Shown here: positions 1-7,579 of the stretch, in pieces
Layout of the letters: every line of letters begins with the position of its first letter
How positions within the stretch are numbered: position 1 is the first letter of the stretch
Assembly (NCBI GenBank): GCA_030605795.1
Contig: JAUWHR010000085.1
Span: 1-36,195 of the forward strand
Length of the DNA: 36,195 nt
Direction of reading: 5' to 3'
From: Anaerolineae bacterium
GTDB taxonomy: Bacteria; Chloroflexota; Anaerolineae; Anaerolineales; E44-bin32
Notes under the pieces: generated by a model
The model's input: the letters and a program-made list of their open reading frames with translations, nothing else
Database searches by the model: none
What the model was told of the DNA's origin: nothing
Program-made: the position numbers and the translations under genes

Positions 1-945
1 ATCACCCATAAGTTGAACGAGGTGATGGCGGTCAGTGACCGGGTCACTGTGCTACGCCAAGGGCGTGTCGAAGCCACACTCAAGACAGCCAAGACGAACA
101 AGCGTGAGCTGGCTCGGCTGATGGTCGGGCGTGAGGTTCTCTTCCGCATTGACAAAGAAGATGTGCAGACAGGGGATGAAGTTCTGCGCATTGAGGATTT
201 GCATGCTTTAAATGATAAAGGCTTATCGGCGATTAAGGGGGTTTCGCTCAGCGTTGCCCGGGGCGAGATTGTGGGGATTGCGGGAGTAGCGGGTAATGGA
301 CAGCGCGAATTAGTAGAGGCGTTAGTGGGCTTGCGCCCCACAACTCAGGGTCGTATCTTCGTCGGAGGAAGTGAGGTCACTGGCGGGTTACCTCGGAACA
401 TCATCGAACAGGGCGTGTGCTATGTACCTGGCGAGCGGTTTGCCGGCTTGGTGCCAGAGATGAGTGTGGCCGAGAACTTAATACTTAAGACATATCGCGA
501 CCGGCGTTTCGGCAATGGCCCCTTTCTTAATACACGGGAAATTGATGGATACGCCGATGATCTGATCTCTCGATATGGTATTGCCGCTCCTGGTCGGGAT
601 ACCCCACTGAAGTTACTTTCTGGGGGGAATATTCAACGTGTTATTTTGGCTCGTGAAACCTCTGGAGAACCGTCATTGCTGATCGCAGCCCACCCCACCA
701 GCGGGTTAGATGTAGGAGCTATCGAGTATATCTGGCAACTGCTGTTGGCAGAGCGCGAGCGTGGGGCAGCGGTGCTGCTGGTGTCTGAGGACTTGGAGGA
801 GGTGTTCACCTTGAGTGACAGGATTGTGGTTATGTTTGAAGGTGAATTTATGGGTATTGTGTCCGCCAGTGATGCGGATTTGGAGGAGATCGGGCTCATG
901 ATGGCTGGGGCCCACCGTCGACCATCGCAGGAGGTGATGGCGTGA
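1..945 (+). CDS. Nucleoside/simple-sugar ABC transporter ATP-binding protein, 5' truncated by window edge
   Basis: The frame is open from base 1, so the gene starts upstream and only about 314 C-terminal residues are present. The first visible residues (ITHKL) are the H-loop of the first ATPase domain. A complete second ATPase domain follows: a degenerate P-loop GVAGNGQRE, the signature LSGGNIQRV and the Walker B/D-loop stretch LLIAAHPTSGLDVGA. This double-ATPase layout with a degenerate second P-loop is typical of the sugar/nucleoside group (RbsA, YufO/NupO). It overlaps the next permease gene by GTGA, so ATPase and two permeases form one unit. It would power uptake at the cytoplasmic face of the membrane. 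The substrate-binding lipoprotein (BmpA type) is expected upstream, outside the window. Nucleoside specificity is inferred from the permease type and the purine-catabolic neighbours. Confidence 0.9.
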   Translation: MTHKLNEVMAVSDRVTVLRQGRVEATLKTAKTNKRELARLMVGREVLFRIDKEDVQTGDEVLRIEDLHALNDKGLSAIKGVSLSVARGEIVGIAGVAGNGQRELVEALVGLRPTTQGRIFVGGSEVTGGLPRNIIEQGVCYVPGERFAGLVPEMSVAENLILKTYRDRRFGNGPFLNTREIDGYADDLISRYGIAAPGRDTPLKLLSGGNIQRVILARETSGEPSLLIAAHPTSGLDVGAIEYIWQLLLAERERGAAVLLVSEDLEEVFTLSDRIVVMFEGEFMGIVSASDADLEEIGLMMAGAHRRPSQEVMA

Positions 946-2030
946 AAGGTATTCCAACCCTTGAAGTCGAGAAGCGGCTCACATCCCCGCGTTGGCTTCA
1001 GTTCTTAGCGCCATTCATTTCGCTGATCTTAGCCCTGATGGCAATTGGGGTCATCTTCCAAGCATTAGGCGTCGATCCGTTGTTCGCGTATGGAAAGATA
1101 TTTCAGGGTGCGTTTGGGTCGATATATGGGCTCTCCGAGACGGTGGTTAAGTCCATTCCGCTGATGTTGTCCGGCGTTGGTCTTTCGTTGGCTTTCCGTG
1201 CCCGTTTCTGGAATATCGGCGCTGAAGGGCAATTGCTTGTGGGCGCCACCTGCGCCACGGGTTTGGCTCTGGCATATCCTGATTGGCCGAAATTTGTGCT
1301 GATACCAATGATGTTCATCGTTGGTTTCCTCGGTGGCGCGCTGTGGGGGCTGATCCCTGCCCTGCTTAAAGCGCGATGGCGGGTTAATGAGGTGATCACT
1401 AGTTTGATGATGGTGTATATCGCCAGCAACTTAGTGAACCACTTGGTCTATGGACCGTGGAAAGGTCCAGAGGAGATGGGCTTTCCCTATACGTCCAAGT
1501 TTTCAGCCTCGGCGCAGTTACCACGTTTGGCTTGGACACGTATACATTATCCTACCCTTGTTCTAGCCTTGCTGTTAGCCGTTGTGATCTACCTTCTCAT
1601 CGCCCGGACGAAATGGGGCTATGAGATACGGGTCACTGGGGAGAACCCAACTGCGGCTCGTTACGCCGGAATGAGCTATTTGAAGACAGTGGTCTTGGTC
1701 ATGATCCTGAGCGGTGGGTTGGCTGGACTGGCTGGAGTGGGCGAGGTGGCTGGGATACACCTCCGGTTGCGTTATCCAGGGGGCATCTCGCCGGGATACG
1801 GTTTCACCGCCATCATTGTGGCCTGGTTAGCGCGCCTCAACCCGCTGGGAGCAGTGCTGACATCCTTCCTTTTGGGCGGCTTACTCGTAGGTGGCGATGC
1901 AATACAGATTTCCCTGGGTCTACCGGCAGCGACGATTTTTACCTTCAATGGCACGATTCTGTTATTCATACTTGGCGGTGATTTATTAACTCGTTATCGA
2001 ATCCGGATTAAGCGGAGGACGACAAACTAA
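942..2030 (+). CDS. ABC transporter permease, nucleoside-type (YufP/NupP-like)
   Basis: A 362-residue integral membrane protein with about ten hydrophobic segments. Conserved parts of the BPD_transp_2 family are visible: FRARFWNIGAEGQL near residue 86, ALLKARWRVNEVI near 145, and the cytoplasmic stretch EIRVTGENPTAARYAGM near 228. It starts with GTG inside the stop of the ATPase gene (GTGA) and its TAA overlaps the next ATG (TAATG), which indicates translational coupling of the three transporter genes. Together with the 2030-2947 product it would form the heterodimeric membrane channel. The N-terminal 20-residue cytoplasmic extension and the length are normal for YufP-like subunits. Substrate (nucleosides) is inferred from family and context; a related sugar or other nucleobase-containing substrate is possible. 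Confidence 0.9.
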   Translation: MKGIPTLEVEKRLTSPRWLQFLAPFISLILALMAIGVIFQALGVDPLFAYGKIFQGAFGSIYGLSETVVKSIPLMLSGVGLSLAFRARFWNIGAEGQLLVGATCATGLALAYPDWPKFVLIPMMFIVGFLGGALWGLIPALLKARWRVNEVITSLMMVYIASNLVNHLVYGPWKGPEEMGFPYTSKFSASAQLPRLAWTRIHYPTLVLALLLAVVIYLLIARTKWGYEIRVTGENPTAARYAGMSYLKTVVLVMILSGGLAGLAGVGEVAGIHLRLRYPGGISPGYGFTAIIVAWLARLNPLGAVLTSFLLGGLLVGGDAIQISLGLPAATIFTFNGTILLFILGGDLLTRYRIRIKRRTTN

Positions 2031-2947
2031 TGCTGCAGTTTATTCTATCTGCCTTACGCGCCGCAATCCCCGCCGGAACCCCATTGTTGTTCGGAACACT
2101 TGGAGAGGTCTATACCGAGCGATCAGGGGTCTTGAATCTGGGGGTGGAAGGTTTGATGATTATGGGTTCGGTTACCGCCTTCGGAGTGGCATTCACTACC
2201 GGGAATGTCTGGCTTGCAGTGGCTTTGGCGGCATTGGCTGGTGGGTTACTAGCTTTAGTGCATGCTTTTGTCACCATCACCCTAAAGGTCAATCAGGTGG
2301 TTTCGGGCCTGGCGATAACGATGATCGGTCTAGGCGTGAGCGGTATTATGGGGAAACAGTATATTGGACAACCACTGGGAGTTAGATTTGCACCTCTAGA
2401 GATTCCAGTATTGAGCGATCTTCCAATCCTTGGTCCTCTGCTGTTTCAATTTGATCCACTGGTCTACATTTCGATATTGTTGGCCCCAGCGTTGTGGTTT
2501 GTGCTTTATCGAACACGATGGGGACTTTCCTTGCGTTCGGTGGGTGAAAATCCAGCCACCGCAGATACTCTGGGTGTCAACATCGTTGTCGTGCGTTATC
2601 TAGCAGTATTTTTCGGCGGTTTATTAGCCGGGGTGGGGGGTGCTTATCTTTCGGTGGTCTATGCGCCGTCCTGGATCGAAGGTATGACCGCTGGAGCGGG
2701 TTGGATCGTGATCGCGTTGACGATCTTCGCCATGTGGGATCCATTACGGGCTCTTCTGGGAGCATATCTATTTGGTGGGGTGCGTGTCTTGCAGTACCGG
2801 CTTCAACCGCTCGGTATTTCCCCAAATCTGCTGGCCATGCTGCCCTTCATTTTTACTATCCTGGTTTTGATGGCCAGCGCCGGTGAGGCTATGAGGAGGA
2901 GGATCGGCGCGCCAGCAGCGTTGATGCAACCCTATTCGAGAGAGTAG
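2030..2947 (+). CDS. ABC transporter permease, nucleoside-type (YufQ/NupQ-like)
   Basis: A 305-residue membrane protein, the shorter partner of the preceding permease. It shows the family landmarks GTLGEVYTERSGVLNLGVEG near residue 23, LKVNQVVSGLAITMIG near 86 and LRSVGENPATADTLGVN near 167. Its ATG overlaps the TAA of the upstream permease gene. The order ATPase, long permease, short permease is the usual one for BmpA-type nucleoside importers such as YufNOPQ. It is the last gene of the transporter unit; an 86-101 bp gap follows before threonine synthase, and I see no strong terminator there. Confidence 0.9.
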   Translation: MLQFILSALRAAIPAGTPLLFGTLGEVYTERSGVLNLGVEGLMIMGSVTAFGVAFTTGNVWLAVALAALAGGLLALVHAFVTITLKVNQVVSGLAITMIGLGVSGIMGKQYIGQPLGVRFAPLEIPVLSDLPILGPLLFQFDPLVYISILLAPALWFVLYRTRWGLSLRSVGENPATADTLGVNIVVVRYLAVFFGGLLAGVGGAYLSVVYAPSWIEGMTAGAGWIVIALTIFAMWDPLRALLGAYLFGGVRVLQYRLQPLGISPNLLAMLPFIFTILVLMASAGEAMRRRIGAPAALMQPYSRE

Positions 2948-3048
2948 AGGTGAGGTTGGTAGTCTCTGCTCAAGTTCTACCAGGGCTATTGGCTGAACCC
3001 CTTTACAATAAGAAAGTCGTTTGTCCTTGAGGTATGAGGTCCAAATGT

Positions 3049-4317
3049 ATGAGTAAGTTCCTGGGATACTGTTGTTCCATATGTCAGGCCGAGTATGGCC
3101 CGGACGAGGTTACCTATACCTGCCCGAAGGACGGCGGTAACCTTAACGTAGTGCTCGATTACGAACGCATCCGCAAGCAGATTAGCCCGGAGGACTTGGC
3201 GGAATCGCATGACAACTCCATCTGGCGCTACCTACCGCTTCTGCCAGTGGATGATCCCGGTCATCTAGGCACACCATTACGAGCAGTTGGCTGGACGCCG
3301 CTTTTCACCCCTACTAGATTAGCGCAGCATTTGGGGTTACATCATCTATGGTTGAAAGACGACGGGCGGAACCCAACCGCTTCGTTCAAGGACCGAGCAA
3401 GTGCTGTGGTTATTGCTAGAGCCCAGATGATCGGGGCGGAGGTGGTGGTAACGGCGTCTACTGGCAACGCTGGCGCCGCGTTGGCTGGGATGGCCGCCGC
3501 CGCCGGGATGCCGGTGGTGATCCTGGCTCCCAAAACGGCTCCACAAGCCAAAGTAGCCCAGTTGCTGATCTTCGGTGCTAGGGTAGTGCTGGTTGATGGC
3601 ACCTATGACGACGCGTTCGACCTCTCCATTGAAGCCGCTGAAGCTTTTGACTGGTACTGTCGGAATACGGGTTACAATCCATTTACCGCCGAAGGAAAAA
3701 AAACAGCAGCCTTTGAAATTTGCGAACAATATACCTATGCTGTAGGAGCGGTTCGCGAACCGACCCTACATTGGGAAACGCCTGACGCCGTCTTCGTCTC
3801 CGTCGGCGACGGCAATATTATCTCCGGCTTGCATAAGGGGTTTAAGGACCTACTTTCGCTGGGTTGGATCGAACGTATTCCGAAGTTGTTTGGTATCCAA
3901 TCGGAGGGCTCGGCGGCGATCTACAATGCCTTCATCAAAGGCACGGAGGAGATCGTTCCGGTGAAGGCTGACACCATCGCCGACAGCATTTCAGTTGATC
4001 TTCCTCGTGATGGTTTGCGCGCCCTGCGCGCGGCCAGCCAGACCGGTGGTGCTTACTTGACAGTTCGCGATGAGGAAATCCTGGCGGCGGTGCGTGACCT
4101 AGCGCGCGATGCCGCTGTATTTGCAGAACCAGCCGGTGCAACGGCTTATGCGGGTTTGGTCGAGGCGGTCGGGCAGAACCTAGTCCAGAAGAACGAACAC
4201 ATTCTGGTGCTCAATACTGGCAACGGATTGAAGGATGTTCCTGCCGCTATGAAGGCTGCTGGTGAAGCCTCGGTGATCAAGCCGAATCTTGAAGCCTTGC
4301 AGCAGGCCTTGACCTAG
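3049..4317 (+). CDS. thrC: Threonine synthase (PLP-dependent)
   Basis: Fold-type II PLP enzyme of about 422 residues, expected to convert O-phosphohomoserine to threonine. The N-terminus carries a small Cys-rich element (CCSIC at residues 8-12, then C25 with PKDGG), as in the archaeal/Chloroflexota-type threonine synthases. The PLP lysine lies in NPTASFKDRAS near residue 114, followed by STGNAGAALAGMAAAAGMP, the Ser/Asn loop that holds the phosphate and ring, and a C-terminal LNTGNGLKD phosphate-binding loop. I place the start at 3049 because TGAGGT at 3035-3040 is well spaced for that ATG; the in-frame ATG at 3034 would have its ribosome site almost touching it. It stands between the transporter and a glycosyltransferase and need not belong to the catabolic pathway. 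Another beta-elimination or replacement substrate cannot be excluded from sequence alone. Confidence 0.85.
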   Translation: MSKFLGYCCSICQAEYGPDEVTYTCPKDGGNLNVVLDYERIRKQISPEDLAESHDNSIWRYLPLLPVDDPGHLGTPLRAVGWTPLFTPTRLAQHLGLHHLWLKDDGRNPTASFKDRASAVVIARAQMIGAEVVVTASTGNAGAALAGMAAAAGMPVVILAPKTAPQAKVAQLLIFGARVVLVDGTYDDAFDLSIEAAEAFDWYCRNTGYNPFTAEGKKTAAFEICEQYTYAVGAVREPTLHWETPDAVFVSVGDGNIISGLHKGFKDLLSLGWIERIPKLFGIQSEGSAAIYNAFIKGTEEIVPVKADTIADSISVDLPRDGLRALRAASQTGGAYLTVRDEEILAAVRDLARDAAVFAEPAGATAYAGLVEAVGQNLVQKNEHILVLNTGNGLKDVPAAMKAAGEASVIKPNLEALQQALT

Positions 4318-4347
4318 GAGACCTGCTTGGATTAGGGGGAGGGTGAT

Positions 4348-5313
4348 ATGAGCGCTGACAAGAAAACTATAACTTTCTCTATCGTGGTGCCTGTCTACAA
4401 CGAAGTCGAGATCCTGCCGGAACTCTACCACCGGGTGAGCGGCGTGATGGATGACCTGGGTGAGCCCTGGGAGTTGGTCATTGTGGATGACGGTAGCTCC
4501 GATGGTTCAACTGAAGGGATTCGCGCATTGGCCGAGAAGGATAAGCGGGTTAGGCCGGTGATCTTCGCTCGTAACTTTGGGCACCAGATTGCCATCACCG
4601 CTGGCCTTGACTACGCTCGCGGTCAGGCCACGGTGATCATGGATGCCGATTTGCAAGATCCCCCTGAGGTGATCCCCGAACTGGTGGATAGATGGCGTGA
4701 GGGCTACGAAGTGGTGCACGGCGTGCGCACATACCGGGAGGGTGAAACCCCATTCAAGAAGTTCACTGCGGCGCTCTTCTACCGTCTGATCAACTGCATA
4801 ACTGACATCGATATTCCACTCGACGTTGGCGACTTTCGTTTGCTGGATCGCAAGGCCATCGACACGATTAACAGCATGCGCGAGCGTCATCGTTTTCTGC
4901 GTGGTATGGCAGCTTGGATCGGCTTTCGGCAGGTTGGAGTTTCCTACCAACGCGCGGCGCGAACCGTGGGCAAGACCAAGTACCCGTTCAGCAAAATGCT
5001 GCGCTTAGCGCTGAATGCTGTCACTGGCTTCTCCTATTTCCCGCTTCAGATCGCTACATACTTTGGCTTCGTATGTGCAGGCCTCAGCGTGCTAGCAATT
5101 CCCCTAGTGATCCTTCTTCGTCTAATAGGGAATCAAGCCTTCTTCGGTCAGGCAACTACATTAATCGCAGTACTCTTCTTGGGTGGTGTGCAATTGATCT
5201 CGCTAGGCATACTGGGTGAGTATGTCGGCCGTATTTACGACGAGGTCAAGGGCCGACCGCTCTACATCGTACGTGAAGCACCTGACGCGGATAAAATTGA
5301 ACTAGAGAAATAA
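4348..5313 (+). CDS. Family 2 glycosyltransferase (DPM1/GtrB-like), membrane-anchored
   Basis: A 321-residue GT-A enzyme. The N-terminal catalytic domain (about residues 8-230) has VVPVYNE, the nucleotide-binding VDDGSSDGS near 48, and DADLQDPPE near 99, the DXD-type metal/nucleotide motif of polyprenyl-phosphate sugar transferases. GDFRLLDRKAID near 160 is the usual acceptor-site region. Two hydrophobic segments near 233-262 and 270-295 anchor it in the membrane. This arrangement fits transfer of a sugar from a nucleotide donor to undecaprenyl phosphate. A strong Shine-Dalgarno (GGGAGGG at 4335-4341) precedes the ATG. It has no clear link to the surrounding nucleobase genes and may be a bystander. 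Sugar identity cannot be read from the sequence. Confidence 0.85.
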   Translation: MSADKKTITFSIVVPVYNEVEILPELYHRVSGVMDDLGEPWELVIVDDGSSDGSTEGIRALAEKDKRVRPVIFARNFGHQIAITAGLDYARGQATVIMDADLQDPPEVIPELVDRWREGYEVVHGVRTYREGETPFKKFTAALFYRLINCITDIDIPLDVGDFRLLDRKAIDTINSMRERHRFLRGMAAWIGFRQVGVSYQRAARTVGKTKYPFSKMLRLALNAVTGFSYFPLQIATYFGFVCAGLSVLAIPLVILLRLIGNQAFFGQATTLIAVLFLGGVQLISLGILGEYVGRIYDEVKGRPLYIVREAPDADKIELEK

Positions 5314-5333
5314 GAAAGGAGTTCTTCTGTATC

Positions 5334-6806
5334 ATGATTGATCTCACCATGGAAGAAGAAAGAATAAAGCGAACAGTCGAACGAGCGCGTGAGCGAGACA
5401 TCATCATCCCAACATTTGCTCAAATGAAGGATCCAACTTTGATTCCCAGCAAGATAAAGGAACAATTGGGCGGCATTGGACTGTGGGATATAACCTCCCG
5501 CAATCTCTTTCGCATAACATGGAAGAACGAGCCTGTTGCTCGAGGTGGTGGCTTTAACGGTGTGAACTACTTGGAGTTTCCCAAGGGTCTCACTGGAGTT
5601 CAGGCTCGCATCATTGGCTTGGTTGGCAAGTGGTTTCCAACCGGTTCGCATAAAGTCGGCGCCACCTTCGGGTGCCTGGTACCTCGGCTGGTTACTGGTC
5701 AGTTCGATCCAACCAAAGACAAAGCCGTCTGGCCATCGACCGGCAACTACTGCCGCGGCGGAGCTTATAATGCGACTCTGCTGGCTTGCGAGTCCATTGC
5801 CATTCTTCCGGAAGAAATGAGTCGGGAGCGTTTCGAATGGCTGTCAAAGGTCGCCGGCGAGGTTATCGCCACACCTGGCTGCGAGTCAAATGTTAAGGAG
5901 ATTTTTGACAAAAGCTGGGAGCTTAAATCCACACGTGAGGACGTGGTGGTATTAAATCAATTTGACGAATTTGGTAACTACCTTTGGCATTACGAAGTTA
6001 CCGGCCACGCTATGCAGGAGGTGCTTGAGCGAGAGCTTGGCTCACAGGACTCTTACCGCGGCTTGGTGCTTACGACGGGTTCGGCAGGTACGATGGGCTG
6101 TGGCGATTACATGAAGCAGCTGTTCCCCACCAGCAAGGTTGTAGCTGGTGAAGCTCTACAGTGTCCGACCCTCCTCGAGAATGGCTTTGGGGGGCACCGT
6201 ATCGAGGGCATCGGCGACAAGCATGTCCCGTGGATCCACAATGTCAGGAACACCGATATGATCATAGCCATTGACGATAATCTTGTCGTCAACTTGGCCC
6301 GGCTATTCAATGAGCCGGCGGGTCAGGCGTACCTGCTTGGCCGGGGCGTGCCGGAAGGATTTATCGAAAATCTTGATCTCCTTGGTTTCTCCAGCATCGC
6401 TAACATGGCGATGGCCATCAAGTTCGCCAAATATTTCGAATTCGGGGAACATGACATTATCCTAACCTGCCTGACAGACTCAATGGAGCTTTACCAAAGT
6501 CGTCTGCAGGAGATGCATGAGGAACATGGGGAGTATACTGAAGTAGATGCGGCTGCGGATTATGCTCGATATCTGGAAGGTATTTCCGTGGATTATATGG
6601 CTGAATTACGCTATGTCGATCAACGCCGGGTCCACAATTTGAAGTACTTCACCTGGGTTGAGCAGCAAGGTAAGACTTACGAAGAGATCATGGACCAATG
6701 GTACGATCCCGACTACTGGACCAATGTGCAGAGCCAGGTCTCGGAGATCGATGCTCTGATTGAAGAGTTCAACCAACGTGTGGGGTTGATCAGAGAATTG
6801 ACATAA
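5334..6806 (+). CDS. TrpB-like fold-type II PLP-dependent protein (beta-subunit-like), function unassigned
   Basis: A 490-residue protein. The motif FPTGSHKVGATFG near residue 100 contains the probable PLP lysine, Lys107, in a context resembling TrpB (GSHK). WPSTGNYCRGGAYNATL near 133 is the substrate/carboxylate loop and TTGSAGTMGCGDYMKQL near 247 is the glycine-rich phosphate loop. It is about 90 residues longer than TrpB, with N- and C-terminal extensions, and lacks a TrpA partner here. Proteins of this type occur beside nucleobase-catabolism and Se-linked genes; my recollection is that databases label them only 'PLP-dependent protein subunit beta'. In the enterobacterial cluster the equivalent position is taken by diaminopropionate ammonia-lyase (YgeX), so a beta-elimination on a diamino acid is a reasonable guess, not a demonstrated role. 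AAGGAG at 5316-5321 lies 12 bases from this ATG; the in-frame ATG at 5349 is a less likely alternative. Confidence 0.75.
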   Translation: MIDLTMEEERIKRTVERARERDIIIPTFAQMKDPTLIPSKIKEQLGGIGLWDITSRNLFRITWKNEPVARGGGFNGVNYLEFPKGLTGVQARIIGLVGKWFPTGSHKVGATFGCLVPRLVTGQFDPTKDKAVWPSTGNYCRGGAYNATLLACESIAILPEEMSRERFEWLSKVAGEVIATPGCESNVKEIFDKSWELKSTREDVVVLNQFDEFGNYLWHYEVTGHAMQEVLERELGSQDSYRGLVLTTGSAGTMGCGDYMKQLFPTSKVVAGEALQCPTLLENGFGGHRIEGIGDKHVPWIHNVRNTDMIIAIDDNLVVNLARLFNEPAGQAYLLGRGVPEGFIENLDLLGFSSIANMAMAIKFAKYFEFGEHDIILTCLTDSMELYQSRLQEMHEEHGEYTEVDAAADYARYLEGISVDYMAELRYVDQRRVHNLKYFTWVEQQGKTYEEIMDQWYDPDYWTNVQSQVSEIDALIEEFNQRVGLIRELT

Positions 6807-6894
6807 TCTACATCTAACCTTGATATTCTGCTAAAGAGTTTTTTAGAAGATCCACACTTTGGATTATGGGCAGGGCTACCCGTTTTTGGTAAAT

Positions 6895-6912
6895 GGTTAT
6901 GCTAGAATAACC
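6895..6912. promoter_or_regulatory. Small palindrome overlapping a TAGAAT -10-like element
   Basis: GGTTAT-GCTAGA-ATAACC is a perfect 6-bp inverted repeat that contains TAGAAT (6903-6908). It lies about 60 bases before the chosen start of the hypothetical gene at 6973. A promoter with an operator over its -10 box would fit, but no convincing -35 is visible at the right distance. Confidence 0.25.
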
Positions 6913-6972
6913 TTAAAAATCTATTTCGAGCCAGACCTCAGGCTGCAGATATGGTTAAAGGAAGGGGGAAAG

Positions 6973-7452
6973 ATGACCGATGTTCATCCCGACGATCTTG
7001 TATTAATAGCCATGATGAAAGATCCGCGCGACCTGGAGATCGCCCGCGTCTTGGGTTGGTACCGGATCCCGGTACAGACCGCTCCCAAGATGCTGAGGGT
7101 GGATTGGATTGCGTTTTACCTGCCCCGAATCTTTGGGGATGAAAAATGGTCGATCCGCTACTTGGCTCCAGTAAAGGGATACGAACTGGTGAAACGGCGA
7201 GAGCTGCTCCAGGATGAAACTGATCATCTGCGTGCTAATGAGCCGTATTTCAAGATCCAATTAGGACCGCTGGTGCAGTTATCGCGACCGATTCCCTCTC
7301 GTCGCTGGCGACGGTTCACCTTCCTATACACAACAGGCGATCGTTTGCTCACAGCCCGGGAGATCAAGGACCTGCGGGTGCCAGCATCCAAGACACACGA
7401 TCGACTGTGGCGCATGATGCGAGAGCGGGAAGCTTCGTCCGGCAGCATTTGA
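6973..7452 (+). CDS. Conserved-looking hypothetical protein, 159 aa
   Basis: I do not recognise this family with confidence. The frame is open from 6859, but the ATG at 6973 has a strong ribosome site (GAAGGGGGAAAG directly upstream), and the extra 38 residues encoded upstream look like translated leader. The protein is basic and rich in aromatic residues, with DWIAFYLPRIFG near residue 46, a central IRYLAPVKGYEL and RFTFLYTTGDRLLTA near 120. The alternation of short strands and the aromatic/basic patches recall PUA/EVE-like nucleic-acid-binding folds, but this is only an impression. There is no signal peptide or membrane segment. It sits between the TrpB-like gene and the hydantoinase gene, each with its own ribosome site, and may be an accessory or an unrelated gene. 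Confidence 0.7.
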   Translation: MTDVHPDDLVLIAMMKDPRDLEIARVLGWYRIPVQTAPKMLRVDWIAFYLPRIFGDEKWSIRYLAPVKGYELVKRRELLQDETDHLRANEPYFKIQLGPLVQLSRPIPSRRWRRFTFLYTTGDRLLTAREIKDLRVPASKTHDRLWRMMREREASSGSI

Positions 7453-7497
7453 CCTCTCTCCTGGGAGGCGGAAACCAACTCGAGGATTATCTGTCCT

Positions 7498-7530
7498 GTT
7501 CCCATATCTAATCCTGACTATAATGGGAAC
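7498..7530 (+). promoter_or_regulatory. Inverted repeat over a TATAAT box upstream of hydantoinase gene
   Basis: GTTCCCAT (7498-7505) and ATGGGAAC (7523-7530) are perfect 8-bp arms separated by 17 bases. TATAAT at 7519-7524 overlaps the right arm, and the ribosome site CCAGGAG (7564-7570) and start codon at 7580 follow at suitable distances. The layout suggests a promoter with an operator, though the -35 is poor. Confidence 0.35.
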
Positions 7531-7579
7531 AAATCAAGAGAACTTCCCATCTGTATTATGCCTCCAGGAGAACTCAATT

